From assembly GCF_014268745.2 (NCBI RefSeq), contig NZ_JABWRB020000002.1, positions 744,001-808,000 of the forward strand: DNA of 64,000 nucleotides, written 5' to 3'. Below, piece by piece: positions 43,671 to 51,813 of the stretch. Under the pieces are notes generated by a model that was not told the DNA's origin, ran no database searches, and saw nothing but the letters and a program-made list of their open reading frames with translations. Position 1 is the first letter of the stretch. Each line of letters starts with the position of its first letter. A program made the position numbers and the translations under genes. The stretch comes from Pseudomonas zanjanensis. Its GTDB lineage: Bacteria > Pseudomonadota > Gammaproteobacteria > Pseudomonadales > Pseudomonadaceae.

Positions 43671-44735
43671 TCAGTCACCGTCGTTGGCATTGAAGCCCAG
43701 TTGAATGCCCAGCGCCTTGGCCAGTTCGCCTTCATGCAGGCGATGGACAACGTTGAGGCTGTCGTACAAATCGTTGAGTTGCTGGCGCCCGGCATCGTCG
43801 CCGAGCATTTCGGTCAGCGAGCGCTGGCTGCTGGCGAACAGTTTCAACGAGGCATCGTAGGCGGCGTCGATCTTGTCCGCCAATGGCTTCTGGTCGCTCG
43901 GCAGCAGGCCGCGCAGGCCCTTGTTGTCCACGCCGACCCAGACGGTCCTGGCCGCGCTCAGGCTGGCTTCCAACCCTTGCAACGACGACTGGCTGCGCCA
44001 GGCATCGGCCTGGAATGGCTGAGGTACGCCTTTGCTCTGGCGGCCCATCGGCGTGCCGAGTTTTTTCTTCAAAGTATCCAGGGCAGTGACCTGCACACGG
44101 AGCAGGTCGGCGATGGCCTCGTGGGAATCGGCGTAGCGCTGGTTGGGAAACTTGCTCATCTGGGCGAGCATGCCGTCGTTGCTGTTCCAGCCCGACAGGA
44201 TCTCTTCGGCCAGCTGTTTCTGGCGTTCGCCGATGGCGATGAGCAGCGGGCAGTACTTGGCTTTCTGTGCGCTGTCGGCCATGTCGATTTTCGCGTCGAA
44301 CAGCAGGTATTCGTAGGCCGACAGCCCTTGCACGACCACGCTGGACTTGGCCAGGCCGGCGGCGTCGATCTGTGGCTGGCTGTTGACCAATTGCTCGACC
44401 TGACGACCCACCAGGTTTTTCTTGTCCGGCCAGAACTGCACCTGCCAGGCGCGGTTGCCCTCGGCCAGCGGCCCGATCAGCAGCGGTTGCAACTCGGCCC
44501 AGGCTTTTTGCGCCTTGAGGAAGTCGGCGCGGGCGGTCTCCAGGTTTTCTTTACCTTGGCAGAACGCCAGGGCGCTGGTCGCCAGTTGCCGGTCGGCCTC
44601 GACCCAGCGGCTGTAGGTCGGCAGGATCACTTGCTTGGCGATGGCGGCCGAAGTGACGGCTTGCGGATCCTGGGGCGAGCAGGCGCCGAGGGCGAGGGCG
44701 GCGAGGCTGGTGAACAACAATTTGGGACGGAACAT
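43671..44735 (-). CDS. Imelysin-family lipoprotein
   Basis: 354 residues. The lipobox LAALALGAC with Cys19 marks a lipoprotein signal. The body is an imelysin (insulin-cleaving/EfeO-like M75) all-helical domain: VILPTYSRWVEADRQLATSA, AWAELQPLLIGPLAEGNRAWQVQFWPDKKNLVGRQ and GLSAYEYLLFD. Members bind iron or are implicated in its uptake; peptidase activity is doubtful. It is placed between the di-haem gene (28 bp) and DUF1513 (2 bp). Confidence 0.88.
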   Translation of the reverse strand: MFRPKLLFTSLAALALGACSPQDPQAVTSAAIAKQVILPTYSRWVEADRQLATSALAFCQGKENLETARADFLKAQKAWAELQPLLIGPLAEGNRAWQVQFWPDKKNLVGRQVEQLVNSQPQIDAAGLAKSSVVVQGLSAYEYLLFDAKIDMADSAQKAKYCPLLIAIGERQKQLAEEILSGWNSNDGMLAQMSKFPNQRYADSHEAIADLLRVQVTALDTLKKKLGTPMGRQSKGVPQPFQADAWRSQSSLQGLEASLSAARTVWVGVDNKGLRGLLPSDQKPLADKIDAAYDASLKLFASSQRSLTEMLGDDAGRQQLNDLYDSLNVVHRLHEGELAKALGIQLGFNANDGD

Positions 44736-44763
44736 GTCAGGCTCCCATTTCTGGAAAAGGCAT

Positions 44764-46191
44764 TTAAAGGGAATTCAGGAAGGCCAGCAACGCAGCGCGC
44801 TGCTCGGCATTGAACGCTAAAACCTGGCGTTGCGCCGCTTGTGCTTCGCCGCCATGCCAAAGCACGGCTTCGAGCAGGTTGCGGGCACGACCGTCGTGCA
44901 GGAACTGGGTGTGGCCGTTGACGGTTTCGGTCAGGCCGATGCCCCACAGCGGCGGGGTTCGCCAGTCGCGGCCACTGGCCTTGAATTCGCTGCGGTTGTC
45001 GGCCAGGCCTTCGCCCATGTCGTGCAGCAGCAAGTCGGTGTAGGGGCGGATGACCTGGTTCGCCAGTTCCGGCTCGGCGGCGTTGGCGGCGGTGGTGTAT
45101 TTCGGTGTGTGGCAGGACTGGCAACCGGCCTGGAAAAATAGATTCTTGCCTGCCAGCACTTGGGACGAATTCACGTCGCGACGGGCCGGCACCGCGAGGT
45201 TGCGGCTGTAGAACAGCACCAGGCGCAGGATGTTGTCGCTGACTTCCGGTTCGCCGTCCGGGCCATTGCCGCTGGGCGCACGCTTGCAGTCGACTTGGGT
45301 CTCGGTGCAGTCGTCGAGCGGCCGCAGGCTGGTCGTCAGGCCCATGTCGCCGGAAAACGCATGGACGTTCTGTTGGTTGAGGTTGGGCTGTCCGGCTTTC
45401 CAGCCGAAACGTCCCAGCACGGTTTTCTGCTGCTCATCGTCCCAGACCTGGTTGGGCCGACCGGCGATGCCGTCGTTCTCCCGCGCCTGGGCTTCGGCGT
45501 TCGCCAGCAGCGCCTCGTCGGGGATGGCTTCCAGCAGGCCCAGGCCGATCATCGGCGGTGCCACGCGGGCCGAAAAACGCGTGTCGGGGTGCATCGGGCC
45601 ATACCCCAACTGGGTGATCTGCAGGATTGGCTTGCGTAACTCGACGACGGTGCCGTCCTTGAAGCGCACCGGGACCGGGGTGTAATCGACCCGTACCTTG
45701 CCTTCGGGGGCGACGCCGGGCACCGACATGTCCTGCAACTGCCCACCATAGACCGGCTCGGGCACTACGCCCAGTTGCTCGATGACCTTGGCGTAGGCCG
45801 GTGCGTCGGGAATCGACAGGCGCACCAGCATCGACACCGCGCTGGTCGCATCCGGCGCCGGCGGATGGCCGCGACCGTCCTTGACGTGACAGTTCTGGCA
45901 GGCGTTGGTATTGAACAAGGGCCCGAGGCCGTCCCGGGCGGTGGTGGTCGAGGGGGCGATCACCCAGGGGCTGCGGAAGAAACTGTTGCCGACACTGAAA
46001 TCCACGCGCCGCGAGGGTGGCAGGTTGGCCGAGGGCAGGGAAAAGGCGTTCTGGTCACTCTTGCGGACTGTCGCGGTGCCACCGGAACGGGCTTCACCCG
46101 GTTCGGCCTGGGTAAAACGCGGGGCATCATCGCAGGCACTCAGGCCCAGGGCCATGAACAGTGCACATAAACGAAGAGGCAACGACGGCAT
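44764..46191 (-). CDS. Di-haem cytochrome c-type oxidoreductase, DUF1111 family
   Basis: 475-residue exported protein. A lipoprotein signal ends LGLSACDD. Two c-type haem motifs are visible: CQNCH (~residue 95) in the N-terminal half and CQSCH (~360) in the C-terminal half. The middle block (GYGPMHPDTRFSARVAPPMIGLGLLEAIPD) and the end (DGRARNLLEAVLWHGGEA) are typical of DUF1111/thiol oxidoreductase-type proteins. Electron transfer with iron in the periplasm is an inference from its imelysin neighbours. It is the first gene of the operon, downstream of a weak Fur-like box. Confidence 0.88.
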   Translation of the reverse strand: MPSLPLRLCALFMALGLSACDDAPRFTQAEPGEARSGGTATVRKSDQNAFSLPSANLPPSRRVDFSVGNSFFRSPWVIAPSTTTARDGLGPLFNTNACQNCHVKDGRGHPPAPDATSAVSMLVRLSIPDAPAYAKVIEQLGVVPEPVYGGQLQDMSVPGVAPEGKVRVDYTPVPVRFKDGTVVELRKPILQITQLGYGPMHPDTRFSARVAPPMIGLGLLEAIPDEALLANAEAQARENDGIAGRPNQVWDDEQQKTVLGRFGWKAGQPNLNQQNVHAFSGDMGLTTSLRPLDDCTETQVDCKRAPSGNGPDGEPEVSDNILRLVLFYSRNLAVPARRDVNSSQVLAGKNLFFQAGCQSCHTPKYTTAANAAEPELANQVIRPYTDLLLHDMGEGLADNRSEFKASGRDWRTPPLWGIGLTETVNGHTQFLHDGRARNLLEAVLWHGGEAQAAQRQVLAFNAEQRAALLAFLNSL

Positions 46192-46249
46192 CGGGCGTCC
46201 CGGGGGATGAGTGAAAACGAGGGCGCAAAGTCTAACAGGGCGGGGCAGT

Positions 46250-46268
46250 TTGAATAAGAGGAATTATC
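46250..46268. promoter_or_regulatory. Weak Fur-like box upstream of the di-haem/imelysin operon
   Basis: TTGAATAAGAGGAATTATC matches the 19-bp Fur consensus at 11 positions, and its distal half ATTATC is perfect. It lies 59 bp before the start at 46191. Iron repression is expected for imelysin clusters, but the match is modest. Confidence 0.35.
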
Positions 46269-46284
46269 GTTTGGTTCTATTCAT

Positions 46285-46402
46285 TGTGGCGAGGGGATTT
46301 ATCCCCGTTGGGTCGCGAAGCGGCCCCCTGCTTTCTGTCTGATGCCTGTTGGCAATTTGGGGCTGCTGCGCAGCCCAGCGGGGATAAATCCCCTCGCCAC
46401 AG
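46285..46402. repeat. REPIN, family D
   Basis: Inverted cores GCGAGGGGATTTATCCCCG at 46285-46311 and its complement at 46377-46402. This is the only family D copy in the window; it lies between the di-haem gene promoter and the end of the cpxA-like gene. Confidence 0.85.
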
Positions 46403-46427
46403 GTTAGTGTTGGATGCATTTTCGGTG

Positions 46428-47768
46428 TTACGGCTGGACGACAGCTCCCGGCACCAACGGCAGTTCCAGTGTCGCAATGAAACCACCTTCGGGATGATTG
46501 CCCAGCACCAGCGCACCGCCATGGCGTTCAGCTGCACGGCGTGCGATGGCCAGGCCCAGGCCATGGCCGGCGGCGGTCTGGCCGGGGGCGCGGTAGAACG
46601 GCTCGGCCAATTGCCCGAGGTGTTCGGCCTCAACCCCGGGCCCGTGGTCACGTACGCTGACCAGGATCCGTTCGCCTTGGCGCCGCGCGTGCATCTCGAT
46701 CGATTGCCCGGCCGGATTGAAGCGCTGGGCGTTGCGCAGCAGGTTGTCCACTGCTCGCTCGATCATGGTCGGCCAACCCTTGAGGGTCAGGTCCGCCTCG
46801 GCTTCAAGCTGTACGGTTTGCTCCGGTGAAGCCAGTTGCGCATCTTTTTGCAGGGTGACCAGCAGTGCGTTGAGGTCGACTTCTTCGGCGCTGGCGTTGT
46901 CGGCATCGACCCGGGCCAGGACCAGGATTTCGCTGATCAGCGCCTCCAGGCGATCGCATTCACGGGTCAGGCGCGGCCAGAGCTTTTCACGCTCCTCGGG
47001 GCTGGCCCGTTCCGCCAATGCCAGGGCAATGCGCAGCCGGGCCAGGGGCGAGCGCAGTTCGTGGGACACGTCCCTTAGCAGTTGTCGCTGGCTGGCGATC
47101 AGGCTTTGCAAACGCGCGCCCATGCGGTTGAAGTCGGTGGCCAATACGCCGAACTCGTCCCGCCGGTTGGCCAGTTTGGCGAGGCTGTTCTGCTGGTAGG
47201 TGGCTTGGCCCAGGTCATGCACCGCACCGCGCAGTCGACTCAGCGGACGAGTGATGGAGAGCGTCACCAACAGGCTGAACAAGGTTAGCACCACCAACGC
47301 GATCCCCAGGGCACTGAGGGGCCAGAGCAGACTGCCGCGGTGCCAGGCGTCCAGTTCGGGATGGGGGATGCGGTAGATGAATAGGTAGGTGTCGCCGCTT
47401 TTGGCGCTGGTGAACTCGTCGGTGAGCCGGCGCCAGGGCAGGCGGCGGTCGTCGTTGTTCTGCCGAGCCTCGAAGGCGGCGGCGCGATGGGGAAAAGTGC
47501 CACGCACCACCGGGTCGCCGCTTTCGTTGAACACCTGGACGTCAATGTGATACTGGCGCTTGCGCTGTTTCAGAATTTCCTGGGCGGCGTCCTCGCCTTG
47601 GGTTTCGTAGGTCTGCGTCCACTCTTCGGGCAGGGTATTGAGCCCCGGGTGGCGGCTGAGGATCCAGGCGTCCTGGTTCAGCATGTGGCCCATCAGGATC
47701 GAAAGTCCTGCAACCAGAGTGATGGCCAGCCAGAAACTGGCCAGGATGCGCCAGAACAATGAACGCAC
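46428..47768 (-). CDS. cpxA: Sensor histidine kinase, CpxA-like
   Basis: 446 residues. Transmembrane helix 1 (LFWRILASFWLAITLVAGLSIL), a periplasmic sensor of about 110 residues, helix 2 (LWPLSALGIALVVLTLFSLLVTL), HAMP, then H-box LRDVSHELRSPLARLRIAL, N-box VDNLLRNAQRF and G-boxes VRDHGPGVEAE and AAGHGLGLAIARR. Together with cpxR and the cpxP/spy gene this is the Pseudomonas Cpx-like system (PA3204-3206 by memory), reporting envelope stress. The start is GTG 47768, after GAGGA. A terminator-like hairpin separates it from cpxP. Confidence 0.88.
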   Translation of the reverse strand: MRSLFWRILASFWLAITLVAGLSILMGHMLNQDAWILSRHPGLNTLPEEWTQTYETQGEDAAQEILKQRKRQYHIDVQVFNESGDPVVRGTFPHRAAAFEARQNNDDRRLPWRRLTDEFTSAKSGDTYLFIYRIPHPELDAWHRGSLLWPLSALGIALVVLTLFSLLVTLSITRPLSRLRGAVHDLGQATYQQNSLAKLANRRDEFGVLATDFNRMGARLQSLIASQRQLLRDVSHELRSPLARLRIALALAERASPEEREKLWPRLTRECDRLEALISEILVLARVDADNASAEEVDLNALLVTLQKDAQLASPEQTVQLEAEADLTLKGWPTMIERAVDNLLRNAQRFNPAGQSIEMHARRQGERILVSVRDHGPGVEAEHLGQLAEPFYRAPGQTAAGHGLGLAIARRAAERHGGALVLGNHPEGGFIATLELPLVPGAVVQP

Positions 47769-47779
47769 GATAAATCCTC

Positions 47780-47818
47780 GAAAACAAAGAAAGCCCAACG
47801 GCGGTTGACCGTTGGGCT
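47780..47818 (-). terminator. Terminator or attenuator between cpxP and cpxA
   Basis: On the minus strand AGCCCAACGG/CCGTTGGGCT (10-bp perfect stem, 7-nt loop) is followed by TTCTTTGTTTT. It lies 18 bp after the cpxP stop and overlaps the cpxA leader, so it should reduce read-through. Confidence 0.7.
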
Positions 47819-47835
47819 GGGGGAATTTCAGCGCA

Positions 47836-48273
47836 TTATTGCGCTTTTTGCGGCTGTTGCGCTTTCCAGGCCTTGAATTCGGCCCACTCGGCGCGACGCT
47901 CGGCCTGTTTCTTCTGGATCGCGTCGAATTCTTTTTGCTGCTCAGGCTTCAACAATCCACGAATCTGGGCGTCGACCTTCTGGTGCCGGGCTTGCATTTC
48001 GTCCTGCATGGCTTTCTGGTCGGCTGGGGACAGCTTGGCCAGGTACTTGTCGACCAGTTCCCGTTGTTCGTGGCGCTGTTCGCCCATGATCTGGCGAATC
48101 TGCTGGCGTTGCTCGCGGCTCAGGTCCAGTTGGCTGTACGGGCCTTTGTCGTGCATCTGGCCGCCGTGACGCGGGCCGTCCATCGGCCCCGTCGGGCCTG
48201 GGCCTTCGGGCATGGCCATGGCCACGGTCGGCAGGGCGGCGGCGAACATCAGAGCGATAAGGGTCTTGCGCAT
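47836..48273 (-). CDS. CpxP/Spy-family periplasmic chaperone
   Basis: 145 residues. Signal peptide ~1-20 (MRKTLIALMFAAALPTVAMA), then a basic and acidic helical body carrying the LTxxQ-type motifs (LDLSREQRQQIRQIM, LSPADQKAM, LLKPEQQKEFDAIQKKQAERR). This fits the periplasmic Spy/CpxP chaperone family. It lies between cpxR and cpxA; the start ATG at 48273 follows AAGGAG at 7 nt. A CpxR box lies 83 bp upstream, so induction by the Cpx response is expected. Confidence 0.88.
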   Translation of the reverse strand: MRKTLIALMFAAALPTVAMAMPEGPGPTGPMDGPRHGGQMHDKGPYSQLDLSREQRQQIRQIMGEQRHEQRELVDKYLAKLSPADQKAMQDEMQARHQKVDAQIRGLLKPEQQKEFDAIQKKQAERRAEWAEFKAWKAQQPQKAQ

Positions 48274-48355
48274 GGTGTGTCTCCTTGTCTCATTCCCGGT
48301 CAGTTCCGGATGTGTGCAGATTACGGAGATCAAGGTCAGCGGCGGTCAGGGGTGG

Positions 48356-48371
48356 GTAAAGCTTGGGTAAA
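48356..48371. promoter_or_regulatory. CpxR box upstream of the cpxP/spy gene
   Basis: Two directly repeated GTAAA (48356-48360, 48367-48371) with an 11-bp period, close to the E. coli CpxR recognition pattern GTAAA-N4-8-GTAAA. It lies 83 bp upstream of the cpxP start and 240 bp past the cpxR stop. Confidence 0.6.
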
Positions 48372-48456
48372 GACGGTTTGGTGCGAACCTGACAAATCTG
48401 CAGGCCCGAACACAAAGCCCTGTGATGGGGGGTACTTGCTGTGGTGAGGGGGCTTT

Positions 48457-48551
48457 TGTGGCGAGGGAGCTTGCTCCCGCTCGGTTGCGCAGCAACCGCA
48501 GAATCTTGGGGCTACTTCGTAGCCCAGCGGGAGCAAGCTCCCTCGCCACAA
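48457..48551. repeat. REPIN, family A, between cpxR and cpxP
   Basis: Inverted family A cores at 48457-48482 and 48525-48551. It separates cpxR from the cpxP promoter. Confidence 0.9.
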
Positions 48552-48610
48552 AAGTCTCCAGAGGCTGTGATAGCCGCCACAACCTCTGGCTGTAATCGCA
48601 GCGACAACAT

Positions 48611-49288
48611 CTAGAGGCTGTAGTAGTAACCCCGGCTACGCAGCGCCACGATGCGCGGGCGGCCGTCGGGGTGGGGGCCGATTTTCTTGCGCAGGTTGCT
48701 CACGTGCATGTCGAGGCTGCGGTCGTACAGGGTCAGCTTGCGGCCCAGGGCGATCTGCGCCAGTTCCTGCTTGTCCAGCGGCTCGCCCGGCTGCTTGAGC
48801 AGCGCTTCGAGCAGGCGGCTTTCGGACACGGTGAGGGTCTGTTCCTGTTCGTCGATGCTGACCACGCCACGCACCGGGCTGAAGGTCAGGTCACCCAGTT
48901 CGATCTGGCTGGACACGGCCGTCGGATGGCTGCGGCGCAGCACGGCGCGCAGGCGGGCGGTCAGTTCCCGTGGGTCGCAGGGCTTGGCCAGATAGTCGTC
49001 GGCCCCCAGTTCCAGGCCCAGGATACGGTCCAGCGGTTCACCCCGGGCCGACAGCATCAGCACCGGCAGCTCCGCGTGATCGTTGCGCAATTGCTTGAGC
49101 AGTTCCAGGCCACTGCCATCGGGCAGCATCACGTCCAGGACCACGGCAGCCGGGGCGGTTTCGGCCAAGGCCTTGCGGGCACTCTGGCCATCGTGACAGG
49201 CGCGGACCTGAAACCCTTCCTGGCTCAGCCAGCTTACGAGGAGCTCACACAGCTCCTGGTCATCATCTATCAGTAACAGCTCGCTCAT
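48611..49288 (-). CDS. cpxR: OmpR-family response regulator, CpxR-like
   Basis: 225 residues. Receiver domain with D8-D10 and phosphoacceptor D52 (VVLDVMLPDGSG), conserved LSARG and LAKPCDP; winged-helix domain from ~125 (LTVSESRLLEALLKQPGEPL, LYDRSLDMHVSNLRKKIG, VALRSRGYYYSL). Partner of the CpxA-like kinase about 0.8 kb downstream, separated from it by a cpxP/spy gene. The start is fixed by MSELLLIDDDQELC. Autoregulation through the CpxR box near cpxP is likely. Confidence 0.9.
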   Translation of the reverse strand: MSELLLIDDDQELCELLVSWLSQEGFQVRACHDGQSARKALAETAPAAVVLDVMLPDGSGLELLKQLRNDHAELPVLMLSARGEPLDRILGLELGADDYLAKPCDPRELTARLRAVLRRSHPTAVSSQIELGDLTFSPVRGVVSIDEQEQTLTVSESRLLEALLKQPGEPLDKQELAQIALGRKLTLYDRSLDMHVSNLRKKIGPHPDGRPRIVALRSRGYYYSL

Positions 49289-49295
49289 GACTCAC

Positions 49296-49706
49296 TCAAT
49301 TTAGCCATTGCCGACGTTGTCTACGTCCACCGCTGGCAAAGATACCGCAGAGCAAGGCCAATAGCGCTACCCCGGCACCAATGACGAACCATTGCTGTTG
49401 ATCGGTCAACAGGCGCGGCAGGGGGCTGGCCTGGGCTTCCTTGAGTTGCAGTTTCAGGCGCTGGTTCTCCTGGCGCAGCCGCCCCACCAGCGCGCTTTCG
49501 CGTTCGCCGTTGGTGTTTTGGAGTTGCTGGGTGAGTGCTTCACGCATGCGCTCGCTGTCTTTCAAGCGTTGCTGCAATTCGGCGATCTGGCCGCCAGCGC
49601 TCAGGGACAAGGGCGCCGAATGACTGCCCTCGGTGCTTTCCTCGCCATGGGCGGGCGCCCCGATCGCCAACGAGACCAACAACAGGCACAACGGACCTTT
49701 GCGCAT
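49296..49706 (-). CDS. Membrane-anchored coiled-coil protein of unknown function
   Basis: 136 residues. Signal peptide ~1-21 (MRKGPLCLLLVSLAIGAPAHG), a short Ser-rich linker, a coiled coil (~40-95: IAELQQRLKDSERMREALTQQ, RLRQENQRLKLQLKEAQ), then a C-terminal transmembrane helix (FVIGAGVALLALLCGIFASGG) and basic tail. The coiled-coil plus terminal helix recalls the end of TIGR04211 SH3-type proteins but without the SH3 domain. AGGAG lies 7 nt before the ATG. It lies 7 bp upstream of cpxR on the same strand, so probably co-transcribed. Role unknown. Confidence 0.8.
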   Translation of the reverse strand: MRKGPLCLLLVSLAIGAPAHGEESTEGSHSAPLSLSAGGQIAELQQRLKDSERMREALTQQLQNTNGERESALVGRLRQENQRLKLQLKEAQASPLPRLLTDQQQWFVIGAGVALLALLCGIFASGGRRQRRQWLN

Positions 49707-49733
49707 TGCAACTCCTGAATTCCAATCGAGATA

Positions 49734-49875
49734 GGGTTTGTACGAAAAGTCGCCGAGCGGCGATCAGGCAAGGCGAAAACAGGCGAGGAAGCGGAGTTTA
49801 CTTTAGTAAATGAGCATTCCGAGTCTGTTTTCAACGCAGCATGATCGTCGCGCAGGCACTTTTCGTACAAAGCCT
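49734..49875. repeat. 142-bp MITE-like palindromic element
   Basis: Terminal inverted repeats TTTGTACGAAAAGT at each end (49736 onward and complement to 49873), then a long imperfect palindrome: GCGAAAACAGGC with GTCTGTTTTCAACGC, and GGAGTTTA/TAAATGAGC around CTTTAG. It is noncoding and lies in the gap between the coiled-coil gene and the YciI gene. I recall near-identical sequences in other Pseudomonas genomes, but no name is certain. Confidence 0.7.
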
Positions 49876-49951
49876 AGACAGGTTGTCGGCAGGCGAACGA
49901 GAAAGATGAGCAACAGGGCAATGAGCCGCGCAGGCTCATCGCCCTGGGGAT

Positions 49952-50251
49952 TTACGGCAGGACTTGCTTGAACGGCTTGACCACGACCTCGGCATAGACG
50001 CCGGCCGTCACGAACGGATCGGCCTTGGCCCAGGCTTGCGCGGCGGCCAGGGAGTCGAATTCGGCCACGATCAGGCTGCCGGTGAAACCCGCGGCGCCCG
50101 GGTCATTGCTGTCCACCGCCGGGTGCGGGCCGGCCAGCACGATGCGACCTTCGGCCTTGAGCTGTTGCAGGCGCTCCAGGTGGGCCGGGCGCACGGCCAG
50201 GCGTTTTTCCAGGGAGTCGGCGACGTCGGTGGCAATGATTGCGTAGAGCAT
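49952..50251 (-). CDS. YciI-family protein
   Basis: 99 residues, muconolactone-isomerase-like ferredoxin fold. Sequence MLYAIIATDVADSLEKRLAVRPAHLERLQQL, the His-Asp pair region (AGPHPAVDSNDPGAAG) and AWAKADPFVTAGVYAEVVVKPFKQ are typical YciI. The biochemical role is not firmly known. It starts immediately after the yciB stop (2 bp gap) and belongs to that operon. The upstream frame to 50323 does not belong to the family. Confidence 0.9.
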   Translation of the reverse strand: MLYAIIATDVADSLEKRLAVRPAHLERLQQLKAEGRIVLAGPHPAVDSNDPGAAGFTGSLIVAEFDSLAAAQAWAKADPFVTAGVYAEVVVKPFKQVLP

Positions 50252-50252
50252 G

Positions 50253-50849
50253 TCAGTCCTCGGTTTTGGGCGTGGTGGGGTCGGCTTCGTGCAGGTGACG
50301 GGACAGGTAGATGCCCTGGCCAATCAGGAACAGCAGCGTCATGCCCAGGCTGCCGAAGACCTTGAAGTCGACCCAGTACTCCTGGAACGTGAACGCAACG
50401 AACAGGTTGGCGGCGCCGCAGAACAGGAAAAACGCGATCCAGGCGATGTTCAACCGGGTCCAGATCAGGTCCGGCAGGTTGATGGCATGGCCCATGATGC
50501 GCTTGATCAGCAGGCGGTCACCGATGAAATGGCTGCCAATGAACGCGAGGGCGAACAGCCAGTTGACCACCGGAGCCTTCCATTTGAGGAAGGTTTCGCT
50601 GTGAAACGCCAGGGTCAGGCTGCCGAATACCAGGCAGGCGATCAGGGTCAGCCACTGGCTCTTCTCCAGCTTGCGCTGGGACACGAACAGCGCGCCGTAG
50701 ACCACCAGGGAACTGATGATCAGGACTGCGGTGGCGCTGTAGATACCACCTACAGTCAAGGAGTGACCGGCGAAGTCGACGGTGCGGGGATCGAGTTTGT
50801 AGACGATGAAGAACAGCAGGAGCGGGATGAAATCGATGAATTGTTTCAC
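50253..50849 (-). CDS. yciB: Septation protein A family membrane protein
   Basis: 198-residue inner-membrane protein with about five helices (FIDFIPLLLFFIVYKLD, GIYSATAVLIISSLVVYGALFV, LTLIACLVFGSLTLAF, WLFALAFIGSHFIGD, IAWIAFFLFCGAANLF). These segments and FQEYWVDFKVFGSLGMTLLFLIGQ are the YciB/IspA signature. In E. coli YciB helps coordinate envelope synthesis. The start is GTG at 50849; an open frame reaching 51221 is out of keeping with the family. It is divergent from yciV. Confidence 0.92.
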   Translation of the reverse strand: MKQFIDFIPLLLFFIVYKLDPRTVDFAGHSLTVGGIYSATAVLIISSLVVYGALFVSQRKLEKSQWLTLIACLVFGSLTLAFHSETFLKWKAPVVNWLFALAFIGSHFIGDRLLIKRIMGHAINLPDLIWTRLNIAWIAFFLFCGAANLFVAFTFQEYWVDFKVFGSLGMTLLFLIGQGIYLSRHLHEADPTTPKTED

Positions 50850-50936
50850 AGTGGCAGCCAGAAGCAGGATGTGGCGGCATAATAACAAACATCCTTGGCC
50901 GCGATAGGGCCAGCTGATTTGAGGTAACAAACTCTC

Positions 50937-51800
50937 GTGAATGTTGATTTGCACTGCCATAGCACGGCCTCCGATGGTGCCCTGGCGCCTGCGGTTCTGG
51001 TGGCGCGGGCGTTCGAGCACGGCGTGCGAGTCCTGGCCCTGACCGATCACGACACCCTCGAAGGCCTCGACGAGGCCCGTGGCGCCGCCACGGCGCTGGG
51101 CATGCAGCTGGTCAACGGGGTGGAGTTGTCCTGTACCTGGGGCGGGGCGACCATCCATGTACTGGGCTACGGTTTCGATGTGAATGCGCCGGCGCTGGTC
51201 CAGGCCATCGCACAACTGCACGACGGGCGCTGGCTGCGGTCCGAAGAGATCAGCCGCAAGCTGGCCCTCAAGGGCATGCCTGGGGCGCTAGACGGCGCCC
51301 GGCAGATCCAGCAGGAACTGGGCGACAGCGGCAACGCACCGGCCCGGCCACACTTTGCCGACTGGATGGTGCGCGAAGGGTTCGTCAAGGACCGCGCCGA
51401 AGCGTTCCGCAAATGGTTGGGGGCCGGCAAGCTGGGGGACGTCAAGCAGCATTGGCCGACCCTGGAAGACACCGTCCAGACCCTGCGGGCAGCGGGTGCC
51501 TGGGTCAGCCTGGCGCATCCATGGCACTATGATTTCACCCGCAGCAAGCGCCGACGCCTGGTTGCCGACTATATTCAAGCGGGGGGCCATGCCATCGAGG
51601 TGGTCAACGGCCATCAGCCTGCCGAACAGGTCGGCAGCCTGGCGATCCTGGCCCGTGAGTTCGGCCTGCTGGTCACCGCCGGCAGTGATTTCCATGGCCC
51701 TGGGGGCTGGTCCGAGATCGGCGAATACCGCCCGTTGCCGGAAGATCTGCCACCACTCTGGTGTAGATTCAAACATGATCCCGTTATCGCCGCCGTCTGA
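50937..51800 (+). CDS. yciV: PHP-domain phosphoesterase, YciV/RNase AM family
   Basis: 287 residues. Metal-binding residues of the PHP fold are visible at the N-terminus (VDLHCHSTASDG), LTDHDTLEG and NGVELSC, and at the C-terminus AGSDFHGPGGWSEIGEY. E. coli YciV/Rnm is a 5'-3' exoribonuclease maturing 5' ends of rRNAs. The start is GTG 50937, after GAGGTAAC with a long spacing. It leads the yciV-yciO-scpA-scpB-rluB strand, 13 bp before yciO. Confidence 0.9.
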   Translation: MNVDLHCHSTASDGALAPAVLVARAFEHGVRVLALTDHDTLEGLDEARGAATALGMQLVNGVELSCTWGGATIHVLGYGFDVNAPALVQAIAQLHDGRWLRSEEISRKLALKGMPGALDGARQIQQELGDSGNAPARPHFADWMVREGFVKDRAEAFRKWLGAGKLGDVKQHWPTLEDTVQTLRAAGAWVSLAHPWHYDFTRSKRRRLVADYIQAGGHAIEVVNGHQPAEQVGSLAILAREFGLLVTAGSDFHGPGGWSEIGEYRPLPEDLPPLWCRFKHDPVIAAV

Positions 51801-51813
51801 ACAGGTAGAACAC

